Under the pieces are notes generated by a model, which saw nothing but the letters and a program-made list of their open reading frames with translations, did not search any database and was not told the origin of the DNA. Below, piece after piece: positions 51,470-62,310 of a stretch of DNA of 64,000 nucleotides; the first letter of the stretch is position 1; each line of letters starts with the position of its first letter. Source of the DNA: Earliella scabrosa (lineage: Eukaryota > Basidiomycota > Agaricomycetes > Polyporales > Polyporaceae). Where the stretch lies: contig JABYQQ010000015.1 in NCBI GenBank assembly GCA_022605405.1, positions 992,001 through 1,056,000 on the forward strand. The letters run 5' to 3'. The position numbers and the translations under genes are program-made.

Positions 51470-53076
51470 ATGGGCTCATCGACGTCGATCCTCCCGCCCA
51501 ATCCCACGATCACAGATCCTAGTACGCTTGCTACCCTGGCAGCAGTTGCTATCACCGCTCTACCACTTCTGTGGCCGCATGACAGACGACTCGGTGAAAG
51601 AAGCAATTCAGTGGTCACTGATACTTCACCGCTTCAATCACATGTGAGTCCTTGCGCTCGGCGGATTGGTGCATCTCAAGCTGAGCAACGTCTTATCTCA
51701 CTACTCGACCGGTACAGAACAATGGTGGAACTCTCACACTTAGGGAACGGGTACGCAGTTCCGCAAGCGAAAACTACATGCTACTACTCTAACTCATCAA
51801 ATATTGACAGCTACCTCGGGACTTGCTCACATGGAGACGTTGGAGTGGACCCCTCCCTTCCAGTCGGAACGAACCGCCACGAGCCCGGGCGCGGGGAGAC
51901 AACGAGGCACCGCTTTGGGACGCAGTTCGCCCCGCACTGCGCGAGGCAGGGGTCGAACTTTGGACGCATGATGGGCTCTATCAACGAGCTGACAAACAGC
52001 AGGTGCTACTGTCCAGCGGATTCGCGTACGTCACTCGCGTACGGGGCGAGGAATGGACAACGAGGTTCCAGAAGGCTACCCGTCCGGTACGTACTGTCCA
52101 GGACACACAACTCACCAGCGGGCCAGGCTGATGTAGGGAGTAGAATGCGCTGACGTGGGGCGGTACGACCAAGGAAGGTCACAACGTGGTGGTGCGCGTT
52201 GTGTGCATTGGGAATGAGGGGCAGGATCACTTGAGGCTGCTCCGTAAATTGTCAAGGGGTACACGCAGTCTCCTGACCGAGAACCATGTCGTGCCTCTGT
52301 GGGGCGAGGCGCACTTCGACGATATCACCTTCTCGATTTCCCCTTTGGTCGGGCATAGCATGGGTGTAAGCTACGGGTTTTGGGCTAAGAATTCGGTCGG
52401 AGACGTAGTTGATATGCTGATGCAGGCATTAGAGGTACGTCAGGCGTGCTTCATCCGCGTGTTGTATAGCGCATTCTTACATCATCATGTGCGTTTCTTC
52501 CAGGGTGTTTGCTTTATTCATGCTCTCCACATCGCCCATAGGGTACGTCTCCGTTTCACGCATGCCTGATGTCGGCTAATCCTGGCATAGGATCTACACA
52601 AAGAAAATTTCCTCGTCCAATGGCACCCCGAGTCCCTGACGACGATGCAGGTTCCCATATGCCGACCACGCGTGTTCCTCACCGACTTCGAATTTGCGTT
52701 CGAATTCCCACCAGACATCCCTCCTTCCGAACACATGCTCGTGGGCCTTCCTGCATCTGGCTATCTGCCTACAGTGGCGCCGGAAGCATCTTCCGGTCAA
52801 CCCTACGACCCTTACAAGGCCGATGTATGGCAATTGGCACACAGCTTCTCAGATTTTGACGTGAGTGTTTAGTCACTCTAGCTCATTCTACCGGAAGTGA
52901 CGGTAGTGTTGCAGTCCACAATAACGCAGATACAGGAGGTGCTGTCGCAGATGACTGAAGTCGACAGCACGCTTCGCTTAACTGCTGCAGATGCCCGTGA
53001 TAAGCTGGCGGCGGCGGTGCATGCAATACCTCCTCGAGAGCTACTGATTGCCCCGATAATAGCTCCTCGAGAATAA
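51470..53076 (+). CDS. Kinase-like protein K3 (type B)
   Basis: Six exons: 51470-51643, 51811-52086, 52144-52434, 52504-52542, 52591-52860, 52915-53076; 403 residues. Exon 1 encodes a Ser/Thr/Pro leader and a hydrophobic stretch (TLATLAAVAITALPLLW). Exon 2 starts LPRDLLTWRRWSGPL. Kinase-like signatures: NVVVRVVCIGNEGQDHLRLL, VPLWGEAHFDDITFSI, FIHALHIAHR + DLHKENFLVQW, RVFLTDFEFAFEF (DFE), YDPYKADVWQLAHSF. K3 and K6 share the TRFQKATRP/NALTWGG junction and the PLVGHSM segment, so they form one subfamily, distinct from K1, K2, K4 and K5. Intron 1 is unusually long (167 nt). The HRD Asp and the Asn four residues downstream are intact; the ATP Lys is Arg. A kinase-like fold is certain, activity is not. 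Confidence 0.85.
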
Positions 53077-53485
53077 CTTGGTGTTAGGAATCTCAAACAA
53101 GGCGAACCACGTATAGTCTCGAGGCCTGCTAGTGCCCGCTATCATAACACGCGATACAATCGAACCTGTATGGTCGCCTTTGACACAGAATATTATTGAG
53201 TCTTCTCGGAAGGCTAACGGAGGCTTCACGATTGGCAGCGATGATATCGATAATTGAGATTGACCAAGACCACTGCGGATCCAGGCCTACTAGAGGTTTG
53301 GCTGACCGAGCGAGAACACCTGACGACCGAGCCGTTCTCGTATTGTCCACCCTCGGACCGGCCCCAGCCAGCAGGCCGCACAACTTCTCCGCAGAGTCCG
53401 CACGACTTGTGCGTGCACGTTCGCATGCTCTGCGCAACGCGACCGCCCTGCTCTCGGGGTGCGAGAACGGTCGCACATCCTTACA
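53077..53485. other. Intergenic region
   Basis: K3 3' flank and S4 promoter. Nothing else recognised. Confidence 0.5.
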
Positions 53486-53491
53486 TATAAG
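53486..53491 (+). promoter_or_regulatory. TATA-like box of S4
   Basis: TATAAG about 75 bp upstream of the S4 ATG. Confidence 0.45.
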
Positions 53492-53563
53492 TACATTTCG
53501 ATTGCCAACATCGCTCCCTTGGGGTATCATCCAACTCTCTGAACACCGTCAAACATACAGTCA

Positions 53564-54054
53564 ATGGTACGTTAGATCGTCATGTCGCACTTTAGCTTGC
53601 TGACCGAATCACTCATAGACTGAGCAGTGGCAGTATCAAGACGTGATAGCCCCTCTTGGTGGCGAGCCGAAGCCGGTCACACCGTCCAATGCTCTGAAGG
53701 TACGTCACGTTTTGCGCTCTCTATGAACCGTCATGACGACACTGTCTGCATCCGACTCGTGCAGGGTCTCTGGTCCTTTGAGGACGGCAGTGGGAGGGTT
53801 TTCATCGGCGAATTTGTCCGCTTGGTAGAGTCCCTGGAGGGGGTGGGTCATCGTTCTGCTCTCCTCCGCGGCATTCTCCTGACTTGTACGGTAGCCGAAG
53901 TACAGGCTCATTTTTGGAAACGGAGAGACGGATGACTTCTTCGCTGAAGACTGCGAGAAGGCTCCGCCAACGTGTGTTTGTTCAAAATCATCATTCTGTC
54001 CCTGACTCTACTGATACGTTGCATAGGGCCACGATGAGCCCCTCGCCGCCTTGA
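53564..54054 (+). CDS. Small Cys/Pro protein S4 (88 aa)
   Basis: Five exons: ATG alone (53564-53566), 53619-53699, 53765-53842 (78 nt), 53895-53971 (77 nt), 54027-54054. S2 and S3 have four exons; the additional exon here is the 81-nt second one (TEQWQYQDVIAPLGGEPKPV..). The next exon encodes GLWSFEDGSGRVFIGEFVRL then VESLEG, aligning without gaps to S2 (G1, Phe13, Ile14, Gly15, G26). The following exon, PKYRLIFGNGETDDFFAEDC then EKAPPT, keeps Leu5, Phe7 and Cys20. The protein ends MSPSPP, a shortened version of the proline tail. No signal peptide or known domain is seen. It lies between K3 and K4 on the same strand. Intron donors are canonical except GTGGGT. Confidence 0.68.
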
Positions 54055-55437
54055 TGGGACGAGCCTTGCCATCTATTCGGAGGTTAGATCCGCCTTCAAG
54101 TTCAGCCGGCGGTCGGTCTGAAACAAGCCCCCACTAAGTAATGTCCGAGTTGTTCCTGTACTGTTGTGCTTGTGCGGATGGATGAGTCCGGAGGTGTGTG
54201 TGGTGCACTAATCCGCCCTTCCCGGGGCGAACTGGGTCGATCGTCTGCATATCCTGGCTGTTCGATGATGCAATCTTCGAGCTACTGTAGCTCCAATGCG
54301 GATAACAAGCCCTCGATAGGGTGAAAGCTCTTACTTACTAGGTCCGGAGTCTCCACCGCCGATGGTAGCCGTCTGGACGCTCGCAAGTCCATCTGCAAGG
54401 TAAAGAAATGCCGCACCCAAACTTGCTCCTACTGCCTTGGAAGGTGGCAGGTGGGTAAATATTCGCAGACTTTTTCTCGGGATCAAATGAGTCACATCGA
54501 GCACTTCCCACATGCGCACTAGTATGCGTGTTGACACTGTTCCTACCGAAAGCCAACATGCGGTTGCCCGGTGACCCCTCATAGTCCAGGTCGAGGACAG
54601 CCTATTAGCGTCGCACCACAAAGTGGCTTGTCAGCCACCATTCTGGAGCAAGGGAATGGATTGAGGGTACTCCATGTTCGCGATGTGCTTCTGTGCTGCG
54701 CTTCAACCTTCCTTGAAAGTGTGGGCCGCCCGGGCCAGCGCTCTTGCCATATCGGACGTGTCATCTATTCTTGCGGGTCCTGAACACTTCGAATCATCCT
54801 CCGACGTAGTATTACCGAGCTGATATGACTCCTTCTCCCATTCGAAGGCCGCTCACGATGCTATTCCGAGTCCAACGATCTATAGGACGTGGCGAGAGGC
54901 TTCTGGGATACTTGGGAACCTCATGTTCCCGGATGAATTGAACATCACAGGATGGGTACGGCCGTTTCCTCACCCAGGACCTCAGTACCTGCTGTGCTTC
55001 CACCGATTCAGCATGGCGTACTGCTGCAGGGTCTCACTGCGGCGCCGGTGCCAAATTCATATGATTTCTTCTGCCAGCCTCTTGGTCCGATCGGAACTCG
55101 AACAAAACTCGAAGGCTAGACATTCAAGCTTCAAGGGCCGACGGTCCTGTGTGTTCCTGATCATGGTGTTCGTTACAGAGACCGCGACCCTAGACAGGGA
55201 TCCACATGCTCTGGCCTGCTCTGGCACGCCACCGTCGTGACGATGTGTCCTTCCGTTGAACTTCGAGCTAGTCGGGCGCTGTGGCTGTGCCCCACCACAT
55301 TTCCAAGTCCGCCCCTTCGTGAGCGTCAAGGTTTTCCGGGTCTGCACGGTTGCTTGACAACCCACCGTCCACTGTACGGCGTACCTTGACTCTTCACCAT
55401 CTCCCGTAACTGCGCTCGAACATACTATCGTGCAGGC
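54055..55437. other. Intergenic region
   Basis: 1.4 kb without a supported gene. A minus-strand frame near 54331-54621 ends in a plausible hydrophobic segment (SLGAAFLYLADGLASV) but has no family match that I can see. The right end is the K4 promoter. Confidence 0.4.
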
Positions 55438-56885
55438 ATGAGCACATCGTCATCGAGGTGGTCTATGGTTGCTATCGCCACAGTGTCAGCGTGTGTCGGA
55501 GGGGCAGTCTACGCCTGCTGGCACAATCGTTCGCACCATGCCGCCAGAAACTACAAGAAACTGCGTGAAACTGTAAGTGACCGTGAAGCAAATTTAGCTT
55601 GCGACTCCTCTAAACGATGTCTAATCTCATAAGCTGCCGCACAATCTCGCCGGCTGGCGACGGCCACCGGGCTGCGATGACACAACCGAGGGTTTGGAAG
55701 CTCCCTGGAAGGACCTAGGCGATTTCTTCCACAACAAGGGGCTCAATCTATACGACCATTACTTTTTTAACGCCCTTACCGCTCCTGCCGGAGACTTCTC
55801 GTCAAGCGGTTTCATGTACACGACGGTGTGGCGTGCATTCGCTGAAGATGACCCGGGCAGCATTCCGATGATGTTTCATTTCATGTACTCGGTCAGTCTA
55901 CTTCGTCAAGCATGAACGTCTGATCCGTGACTTATTCCTGACTATAGAACCCTCTTACCCGTCCTGCTCGCACACTGGACGGGCGCGATGTTGTCATCCG
56001 GGTTCTCGCCATTGGCAGCGAGGGTCGAGAGCACGTCGAGTTGCTCAAGTTCATAGCCAAAAGCGGCATGACTTTGCTCAGTATGAATCATACGCTTCCT
56101 CTGCTCGAGTTAATCGAGTTAGACGACATCGTATTTGGGGTCTTTCCCAAAGTCGGTGCGTCGGCAGATCTCGCGTACAATCGTTGGGCAAAACCTTCTG
56201 TAGCCGATGTTCTGGACATCATCGTGCAGTGTCTAGAGGTCAGTTTACTCACGTTCTGAGTCTGGCCATGCGATAACGTGTGCCCTTTTATCTAGGCACT
56301 CGTCTTCTTACATCCGCTCGGTATCGCTCATAGGGTGAGTTCGAGGACATCTCAGTTGTGGATTATGATCCTCAAATCGCCTCAGGATGCGTTCAAGGAC
56401 AATTTCTTGGTCCAGTGGGTGCCAGAAACGTTGGCGATGGAACATATAGCGCCTTCCCGTCCCAGGGTATTTCTGATTGACTTCGAAGTTGCGGTGCACT
56501 TCCAAGAGGACGTCCCGCAAGAGAAACGTCTCTGTCAAGGACCACCAATGGGTGGCTCCTTCCCTGACAGTTATGGTCGTCGTATGCCCCCCGAAGTCGT
56601 ATCGGGTGAGCCTTACGATCCGTTCAAGCTCGATGTATGGCAACTCGGAGTAAGCTTTGATGACTTCAAGGTGAGCGTACACATGCCTGCGTTGAGATGA
56701 ACTTTTAACAAATGATGATACAGAGTACGATACCAGAGATTGATGCAGTCCTGTCATCCATGACAGACCCGAGCTCCGTCACCCGTCCGACGGCATACGA
56801 GGCGATGAAGGCTCTCTTAGCAGCTATTGCCGTAGTCCCTCCACGAGCGTTGCATGTTCCCCCCGTGATCGTTACGCGGGATTAA
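55438..56885 (+). CDS. Kinase-like protein K4, N-terminal membrane anchor
   Basis: Six exons: 55438-55572, 55634-55891, 55948-56238, 56296-56334, 56386-56670, 56724-56885; 389 residues. Exon 1 encodes a single membrane segment (WSMVAIATVSACVGGAVYAC) with a basic stop-transfer (NRSHHAARNYKK), so the protein is probably anchored with its kinase-like domain in the cytosol. Exon 2 opens LPHNLAGWRRPPG. Kinase-like signatures: DVVIRVLAIGSEGREHVELL, LELIELDDIVFGVFPKVG, FLHPLGIAHR + DAFKDNFLVQW, RVFLIDFEVAVHF (DFE), RRMPPEVVSGEPYDPFKLDV. No glycine-rich loop; Arg at the Lys position. Very similar to K5 and same exon sizes (258, 291, 39, 285 nt), so a recent duplication. Confidence 0.88.
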
Positions 56886-57394
56886 CACCTCCGGCGGGCA
56901 TTATCGTGACCACATGCTCACTTTGTCTCCGTTGATGCAGCTTAGTCCTATCTCTGAACTGCATCTGTCGGAGTTGCTCACGATCTTGTGACCAAAATCC
57001 TAGGATAATAGGCTCTAGACGAGAATTCAACCATTCCCTGATATATCCAATGTGTGAACGCATCATAGCTCGAAGTGAGTCAACCACCGTGCGGTTTCTG
57101 TTCATGCTAGATATGGTACTGATACGGTGCGGTACGTATCGCGGGCTGCACTCGGATCTAGAATCTGCTAAGTATGGCCAGTGCTTCCGACTTCTAGCGT
57201 AATTGTGCGACTCACTTGGCCTTGACTCCCGGGGACAATTATCATGCCCCGGGCGCAAGTGGCGAGGCCATTGTGGGTCCACCATGGGAAGTAGTTTCGA
57301 CCTCGCAGACCGCCGAGGGACGGCTACACTGAGAGTTCTCTTCTCGATACTCCGCTGGCGGTTTTGCGGACATTGAATGCAACTGCTCTGACAA
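56886..57394. other. Intergenic region
   Basis: K4 3' flank and S3 promoter region. A minus-strand frame here (56872-57450) is unsupported. Confidence 0.45.
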
Positions 57395-57401
57395 TATAAA
57401 A
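57395..57401 (+). promoter_or_regulatory. TATA box of S3
   Basis: TATAAAA about 95 bp upstream of the S3 ATG, the best TATA box of the four small genes. Confidence 0.65.
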
Positions 57402-57493
57402 GACACCTCCAGGGTGCTCCTGCCGTCAAGTCGACCTCTCGGGCTGACACGTCCTACCTGAAGCTACTCTCAACACTCACCCCGCAAACAGAC

Positions 57494-58030
57494 ATGGTTC
57501 GTCCTCACCCAATCCCATTTCGCACCATCTGAGGCCTGGTTCTCCCGTCTCAGCACTCCGCGCCGTCCATTCACGACGTATGTCATGTTTCTGTCGTCTA
57601 TAAGACGGTCGCGCTAACGTTGACGCCGGACTACTAGGGGAAGCACTGCAAGGTTGTCGTCGATGGCATCACCTACATTGGCAAGATAGTTGGTGCCAGT
57701 GAGACTTCGGGTGGCGTAAGTGGCAGTTCACTCGTTGTGGGACAACTTAGTTCTCACCATCTACAGCTAGCATTCCTTCTCGAATTCTCTACTGCTGTGC
57801 GCATCAAGTTCTTACGCGCGGACTGCGTGGAGACCACGTGAGTATCGCAACTAGTCTAGTATTGTTTCTTTCCGTTCCTAACATTTGCGTAAAGTGAGGC
57901 ACTCACGAAGCATCCCCGCCGCTCCGTTACGATTACGAGTGTTGTGGGCTCCGAAGATCCTCCTCCGCAGCCCGCGTGGCCTGGTATCGGCGGCGGCGCT
58001 GGCAGTCTGCCCCCGGTGCCTCCGCCTTGA
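57494..58030 (+). CDS. Small Cys/Pro protein S3 (95 aa)
   Basis: Four exons: ATG alone (57494-57496), 57638-57715 (78 nt), 57767-57837 (71 nt), 57895-58030 (136 nt). The protein reads M-GKHCKVVVDGITYIGKIV.. then LAFLLEFSTAVRIKFLRADC followed by VETT, and ends in PPPQPAWPG..GSLPPVPPP. Exon sizes 78 and 71 and all intron phases match S2; VETT is identical in S2 and S3, and the tail is again proline rich. The acceptor of intron 3 (taaag) is weak but is required by frame and by the ETT-EA junction seen in both. No signal peptide; one conserved Cys plus extra Cys in this copy. It lies between K4 and K5, same strand. Confidence 0.75.
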
Positions 58031-58605
58031 GCCCCGTGGGATCGCAGGGATCCTACCATTGATGTACGATACTGTCGACGTCGTTGCTCTCCGAAGTGCC
58101 ATGACCACTCTCTGGGCCCGTAGGGGTGTCTTGTATTACTTAGCTGCTGAACGAAGCTGAATGAATCGCGTCTGTCTCTAGTATAACATAAGACTGAGCA
58201 GATACGGACCAGCGTAAGCATCTGATAGGACTGTTGGGTCCAACGAGTGTTTACTAGTAGTAGTGCCAAAGTAGCAGTCACGGTCATGACTTGGAGGCTC
58301 GCCGCCGCTCGCCGCTCGAAGCCGGTATCATGATCATCCTAGCGTATATATTACAGTCATTCGTCCGCGCGATCTCTAGCCAGCCTGACTCGCAGGTCAA
58401 GGGGGGCCCCGAACATGGTGGTTCGGACGTATTCGGACGTCTACCCGAACAGGGGTGGCTGTGTCTCATCGAATCTTGATAGCGCCCATATTGTTCCGAA
58501 CGGGGGGCGCCTCGCGAGGTCGTTGCAACTCTCTTCAGTTCCCACTAGCAAGACACACGCTTTCACTGGCACACATTGTCATTCCTCGCCGAGCTCAAAC
58601 TCACC
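58031..58605. other. Intergenic region
   Basis: S3 3' flank and K5 promoter. Nothing recognised. Confidence 0.5.
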
Positions 58606-60043
58606 ATGGGTAAACCGACGATCTCTCAGTGGCTCACTGTCGTGGTCACAACTACAACGGTGTGCGTAGCTGGCGTTGTTATGTACCGCCGCCGCCACAG
58701 ACCGAATTCGAAGATCCGCAAGGACTTGAGACAAAACGTGGGGAAACTGCCTCGTACATATGCGCTGCTTTCTAATCTCCCTCATAGCTACCCCGAACAT
58801 TGAAAGCATGGCGGCAGCCTCCTGGAGTTCACGATTCACCAGAGGCTATGGAAGCCCTTTGGAGAGAGTTGCGCGACTTCTTCCAGCAACGAGGACTCAC
58901 TCTCTATGTGTACTCATTCTTGAGCACAATCTCCGCTCCAGATGAGGCCGAGATCACATCGACAGGATTTATGTACACAACAGCATTCCGTGCCTTTCTT
59001 GAAGGCCCCGGCAGTGTCGGGAGAATGCTCCAATATAGCTGCAAGGTACTTCCTGCTTCATACATGGTGTATACTCATCTCCTCATACGGTGCAGAATCC
59101 GTTGACTCGCGCTGCTCGTACCGTGGAGGGTCGTGACGTGATCATTCGCGTGCTCGCTATTGGCTCGGAGGGTCGGGAGCACATCGATCTACTTGACGTC
59201 GTTGCGAGGGGCCCTATGAGTCTGATCAGTATGAATCATACGCTGCCACTGCTTGAGCTGATAGAGCTTGACGACATTGTCTTTGGGGTGTTCCCCAAGG
59301 TCGGTGCTTCAGTGAACTGGGCATATGATCACTGGGCCACCCCGTCTTCCGGAGATATTCTCGACATCATCACGCAATGCTTAGAAGTGCGGAATGATCT
59401 CAATACCTTTCTCTGAATTTTTAGCTGATGTTCCGTGTATCCTTTAGGCACTCGTTTTCTTGCATCCCTTAGGCATCGCCCATAGGGTAAGCCTGTCTCC
59501 CACGACCTTCAAGTTCGACGTTGACATTTCTCCACAGGATGTTTTCAAAGATAATTTCCTCGTGCAGTGGCTTCCCGAAACTCTCACCATGGCGCATACG
59601 CCGCCGTCCAAGCCTCGAGTCTATCTCATCGATTTTGAGGTTGCAGTATGCTTTGAGGAGGAAGTGCCGCAGGAGGAACGTCGCTCAGTAGGGCCTCCCA
59701 TGGGCGGCTCCTTCCCCGACTTCTACGGTCGTCCAATGCCGCCGGAGGTCCATTCGGGAGAACCGTACGACCCGTTCAAGCTTGACGTGTGGCAGCTTGG
59801 TACCACCTTCAGCGACTTCGAGGCGAGCTTTGTTACGACCCTCGTTGAGATCTACCCGTCTCATCTATCGTTTAGAGCACCGTACCAGAAATTGACGCAG
59901 TTCTCGCGTCGATGACCGATCCAAACCCCACCACTCGGCCGACTGCATACGAAGCAATGAAGGCTCTTCTGGACGCGATAGCCACCATCCCTCCATGCAA
60001 TCTCAAGATTGCACCGAAGACCAGCCACCCGATGTATCGATGA
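58606..60043 (+). CDS. Kinase-like protein K5, N-terminal membrane anchor
   Basis: Six exons: 58606-58737, 58788-59045, 59096-59386, 59448-59486, 59538-59822, 59876-60043; 390 residues. Exon 1 carries one membrane segment (WLTVVVTTTTVCVAGVVMY) followed by a basic patch (RRRHRPNSKIRK). Exon 2 starts LPRTLKAWRQPPG. Kinase-like signatures: DVIIRVLAIGSEGREHIDLL, LELIELDDIVFGVFPKVG, FLHPLGIAHR + DVFKDNFLVQW, RVYLIDFEVAVCF (DFE), RPMPPEVHSGEPYDPFKLDV. Exon sizes 258, 291, 39 and 285 are identical to K4. The last intron begins GCGAGC instead of GTGAGC, i.e. a GC-AG intron; reading through would replace the C-terminal 56 residues. The donor of intron 1 (GTGGGG) is weak but the join to LPRTL is shared with K4. 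Confidence 0.87.
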
Positions 60044-60376
60044 CGTGTATCCGTCGTACAATTAACCAGCTGTGCTCCTCTGCGCTGAACGCTGTACATG
60101 CAATAGTACTATGCAGCATCGTCAGTATCCCCACTGCATGCTAGGTGCCGTCCGGGCCGATCGAGAAGTCAACGGTTCACCAACAAGCTTAGATTCCTCC
60201 CCGTCTCAGACTGTCGGAACTCGAGCGTGAGTACTAACTAATGACCAGCGATTGAGCAGACTGTGGCCTGTGCGGTCACATGATCATGCCACGTCGCATA
60301 TGGGTCGTGTACGCGAGTTCGTTCGGTCACAACTGCGCTCGCAGTGAATCCTCTGGTGGTTTGCGATTACGACTAT
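60044..60376. other. Intergenic region
   Basis: 333 bp between K5 and K6; no gene or small family member found. Confidence 0.5.
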
Positions 60377-61864
60377 ATGAGCTCGCCGTCGCACTCTCCC
60401 GCCACGGCGACGGCCTCCTTGGCACTGGCTGCTTTGGTTGCAGTCGCAATCACCGCTATTCCAATTCTATGGCAAACCCCAACAAATCGATCAAGTACAT
60501 CCTGCGCAACGGAAGAGGATGATAAAGCCCTGACACTACGAGAAAGGGTGAGTCCGGTGTCTCAAAGCCTGCGCTTCGAACCGGTCTGCTTTCTAATCGC
60601 ATGCCCCACAGCTTCCTCGAGACTTGATGACATGGAGGTTGTGGCGCGGACCATTACCTTCCAAGCGAGACGAGCTTCGGACGTCTGAACAACAAGGTGA
60701 CGAGTCACCATTGTGGGAGGCAGTTCGTCCCACCTTGCGCTCAGTGGGGGTCGATCTGTGGACATGGACAGGGTTCTATCAGCGAGCTGACCCGGAGCAC
60801 ATTCTCCTCTCGAGCGGGTTCGCCTACGTCACCCCCACACGTGGCGAGGAATGGGCCACAAGGTTTCAGTCCGCCACCCGTCCGGTACGTGCTGGCTCCA
60901 CATGAGATGCTCAAGGCCCAGACTCATGCACGATGTAGAACGCGTTGACATGGGGCGGGACAACAAAAGAAGGTCACAACGTGGTGGTACGGGTCGTCTG
61001 CATCGCCGAGGAGGGAAAGGACCATCTGAGGCTCCTCCGAAAACTATCGAAAGGCACTCGCAGCCTCCTGATTGAAAATCATATTGTACCGCTTTGGGGA
61101 GAAGCACGGTTTGAGGACATCGTCTTCACGATCTGTCCGCTGGTTGGGCACAGCATGGAAGATTGTTACGGGTGCTGGGCCAAGAATTCCGTTGGGGATA
61201 TCATCGACATGATTGTCCAAGCATTGGAGGTGCGTGTACATCTGCGTTCTGGATCGTGTCACTGTGTTTACGTCGGGAACTAGGCTGTCAGCTTCATACA
61301 CGCTCTTGGCATCGCTCACAGGGTACGTGTTCGACCTTCCACGTTTCCATCGAAACCTGACGTTTGCGTAGGACCTACACAAAGACAATTTCCTTGTCCA
61401 ATGGCACCCCGAGTCGCTTGCAACAATGCAAGTGCCTGCCTCTCGCCCACGAGTTTTCCTCACGGACTTCGAATTCGCCGTCGAGTTTCCCTCAGACATG
61501 CCTCCCTCTCCCTCTGAGCGCGTCCTGACAGGTCCCCCTTGCCCCGACTACCGCCCTCGAGTTGCGCCAGAGGTCTCTTCCGGACGGCGATACGATCCTT
61601 TTAAGGCAGACGTGTGGCAGCTGGCGTATTACTTCACGGATTTCGACGTGAGTGCACCACCTCTGTCTGATAGCATCCGACGCTGACGCCCTCAAGCAGT
61701 CGACAATATCAGGGATTCGCGAGGTTATGCGACAGATGCTTCAGTCTAACTCTGCACTGCGGCCGTCGGCTGCTGAAGCTCTCAGCAGATTGACAAGTGT
61801 GGTGCATGCGATGCCTCCGCGGGATTTGCTGATTGCTCCAGTGATATTCGAAGACTATGCATGA
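60377..61864 (+). CDS. Kinase-like protein K6 (type B)
   Basis: Six exons: 60377-60547, 60612-60884, 60939-61229, 61284-61322, 61372-61647, 61700-61864; 404 residues. Exon 1 has a Ser/Pro leader and a hydrophobic stretch (SLALAALVAVAITAIPILW). Exon 2 starts LPRDLMTWRLWRGPLPSKRD, close to K3. Kinase-like signatures: NVVVRVVCIAEEGKDHLRLL, VPLWGEARFEDIVFTI, FIHALGIAHR + DLHKDNFLVQW, RVFLTDFEFAVEF (DFE), YDPFKADVWQLAYYF. It forms the type B subfamily with K3; exons 3 and 4 (291 and 39 nt) are the same size as in all copies. The catalytic Asp and Asn remain, the ATP Lys and DFG Gly are replaced. It is the last kinase-like gene of the array. Confidence 0.87.
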
Positions 61865-62310
61865 CGGGACTCACTCCAAGGCACGGCCCAACCGTTATAT
61901 AGGATACGATGCAGTGCGCCCACGTTTGCACTAGAGTCATCAGACTTCTTACAAGTTGATTCTATACCGTCGTCGGCCTTCGGTCCCCACTCCCCTTGGA
62001 AGTAATCGTGATACCGAAAGGTCTGCGGACGCCCCGCGGTGGCTGTGGAACGCAATAGAACTCTCTCGTGGATTGATATAACAGCCGTTCAGCTTCGTCG
62101 TCATATTGATACAATGAAAATCGTAGCGATACAAAGTGATAATGATACGGGAACTAAGGATTGAGAGATGTTTGGGTGAGGGCGCTGCCCCAAGGAATGA
62201 GAGGATGTGGGATGTTGCGCAGAACTGGGGAGGGAGGAGGCCGGAAGGAGGCCCTGTGTTTTGACGTGTGTAGAGGAAGGCGATGAGGTCGCGCGAATGG
62301 GGTATGGCGT
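61865..62310. other. Intergenic between convergent genes
   Basis: 3' flanks of K6 (+) and the PPxY protein (-). No gene. Confidence 0.5.

Noticed and set aside
54331..54621. 96-codon frame (-) with a hydrophobic end
   Set aside because: Some protein character, but no homolog recognised and no supporting splice or TATA context.
56872..57450. 192-codon frame (-) upstream of S3
   Set aside because: Overlaps the K4 3' end and the S3 promoter; no family signature.
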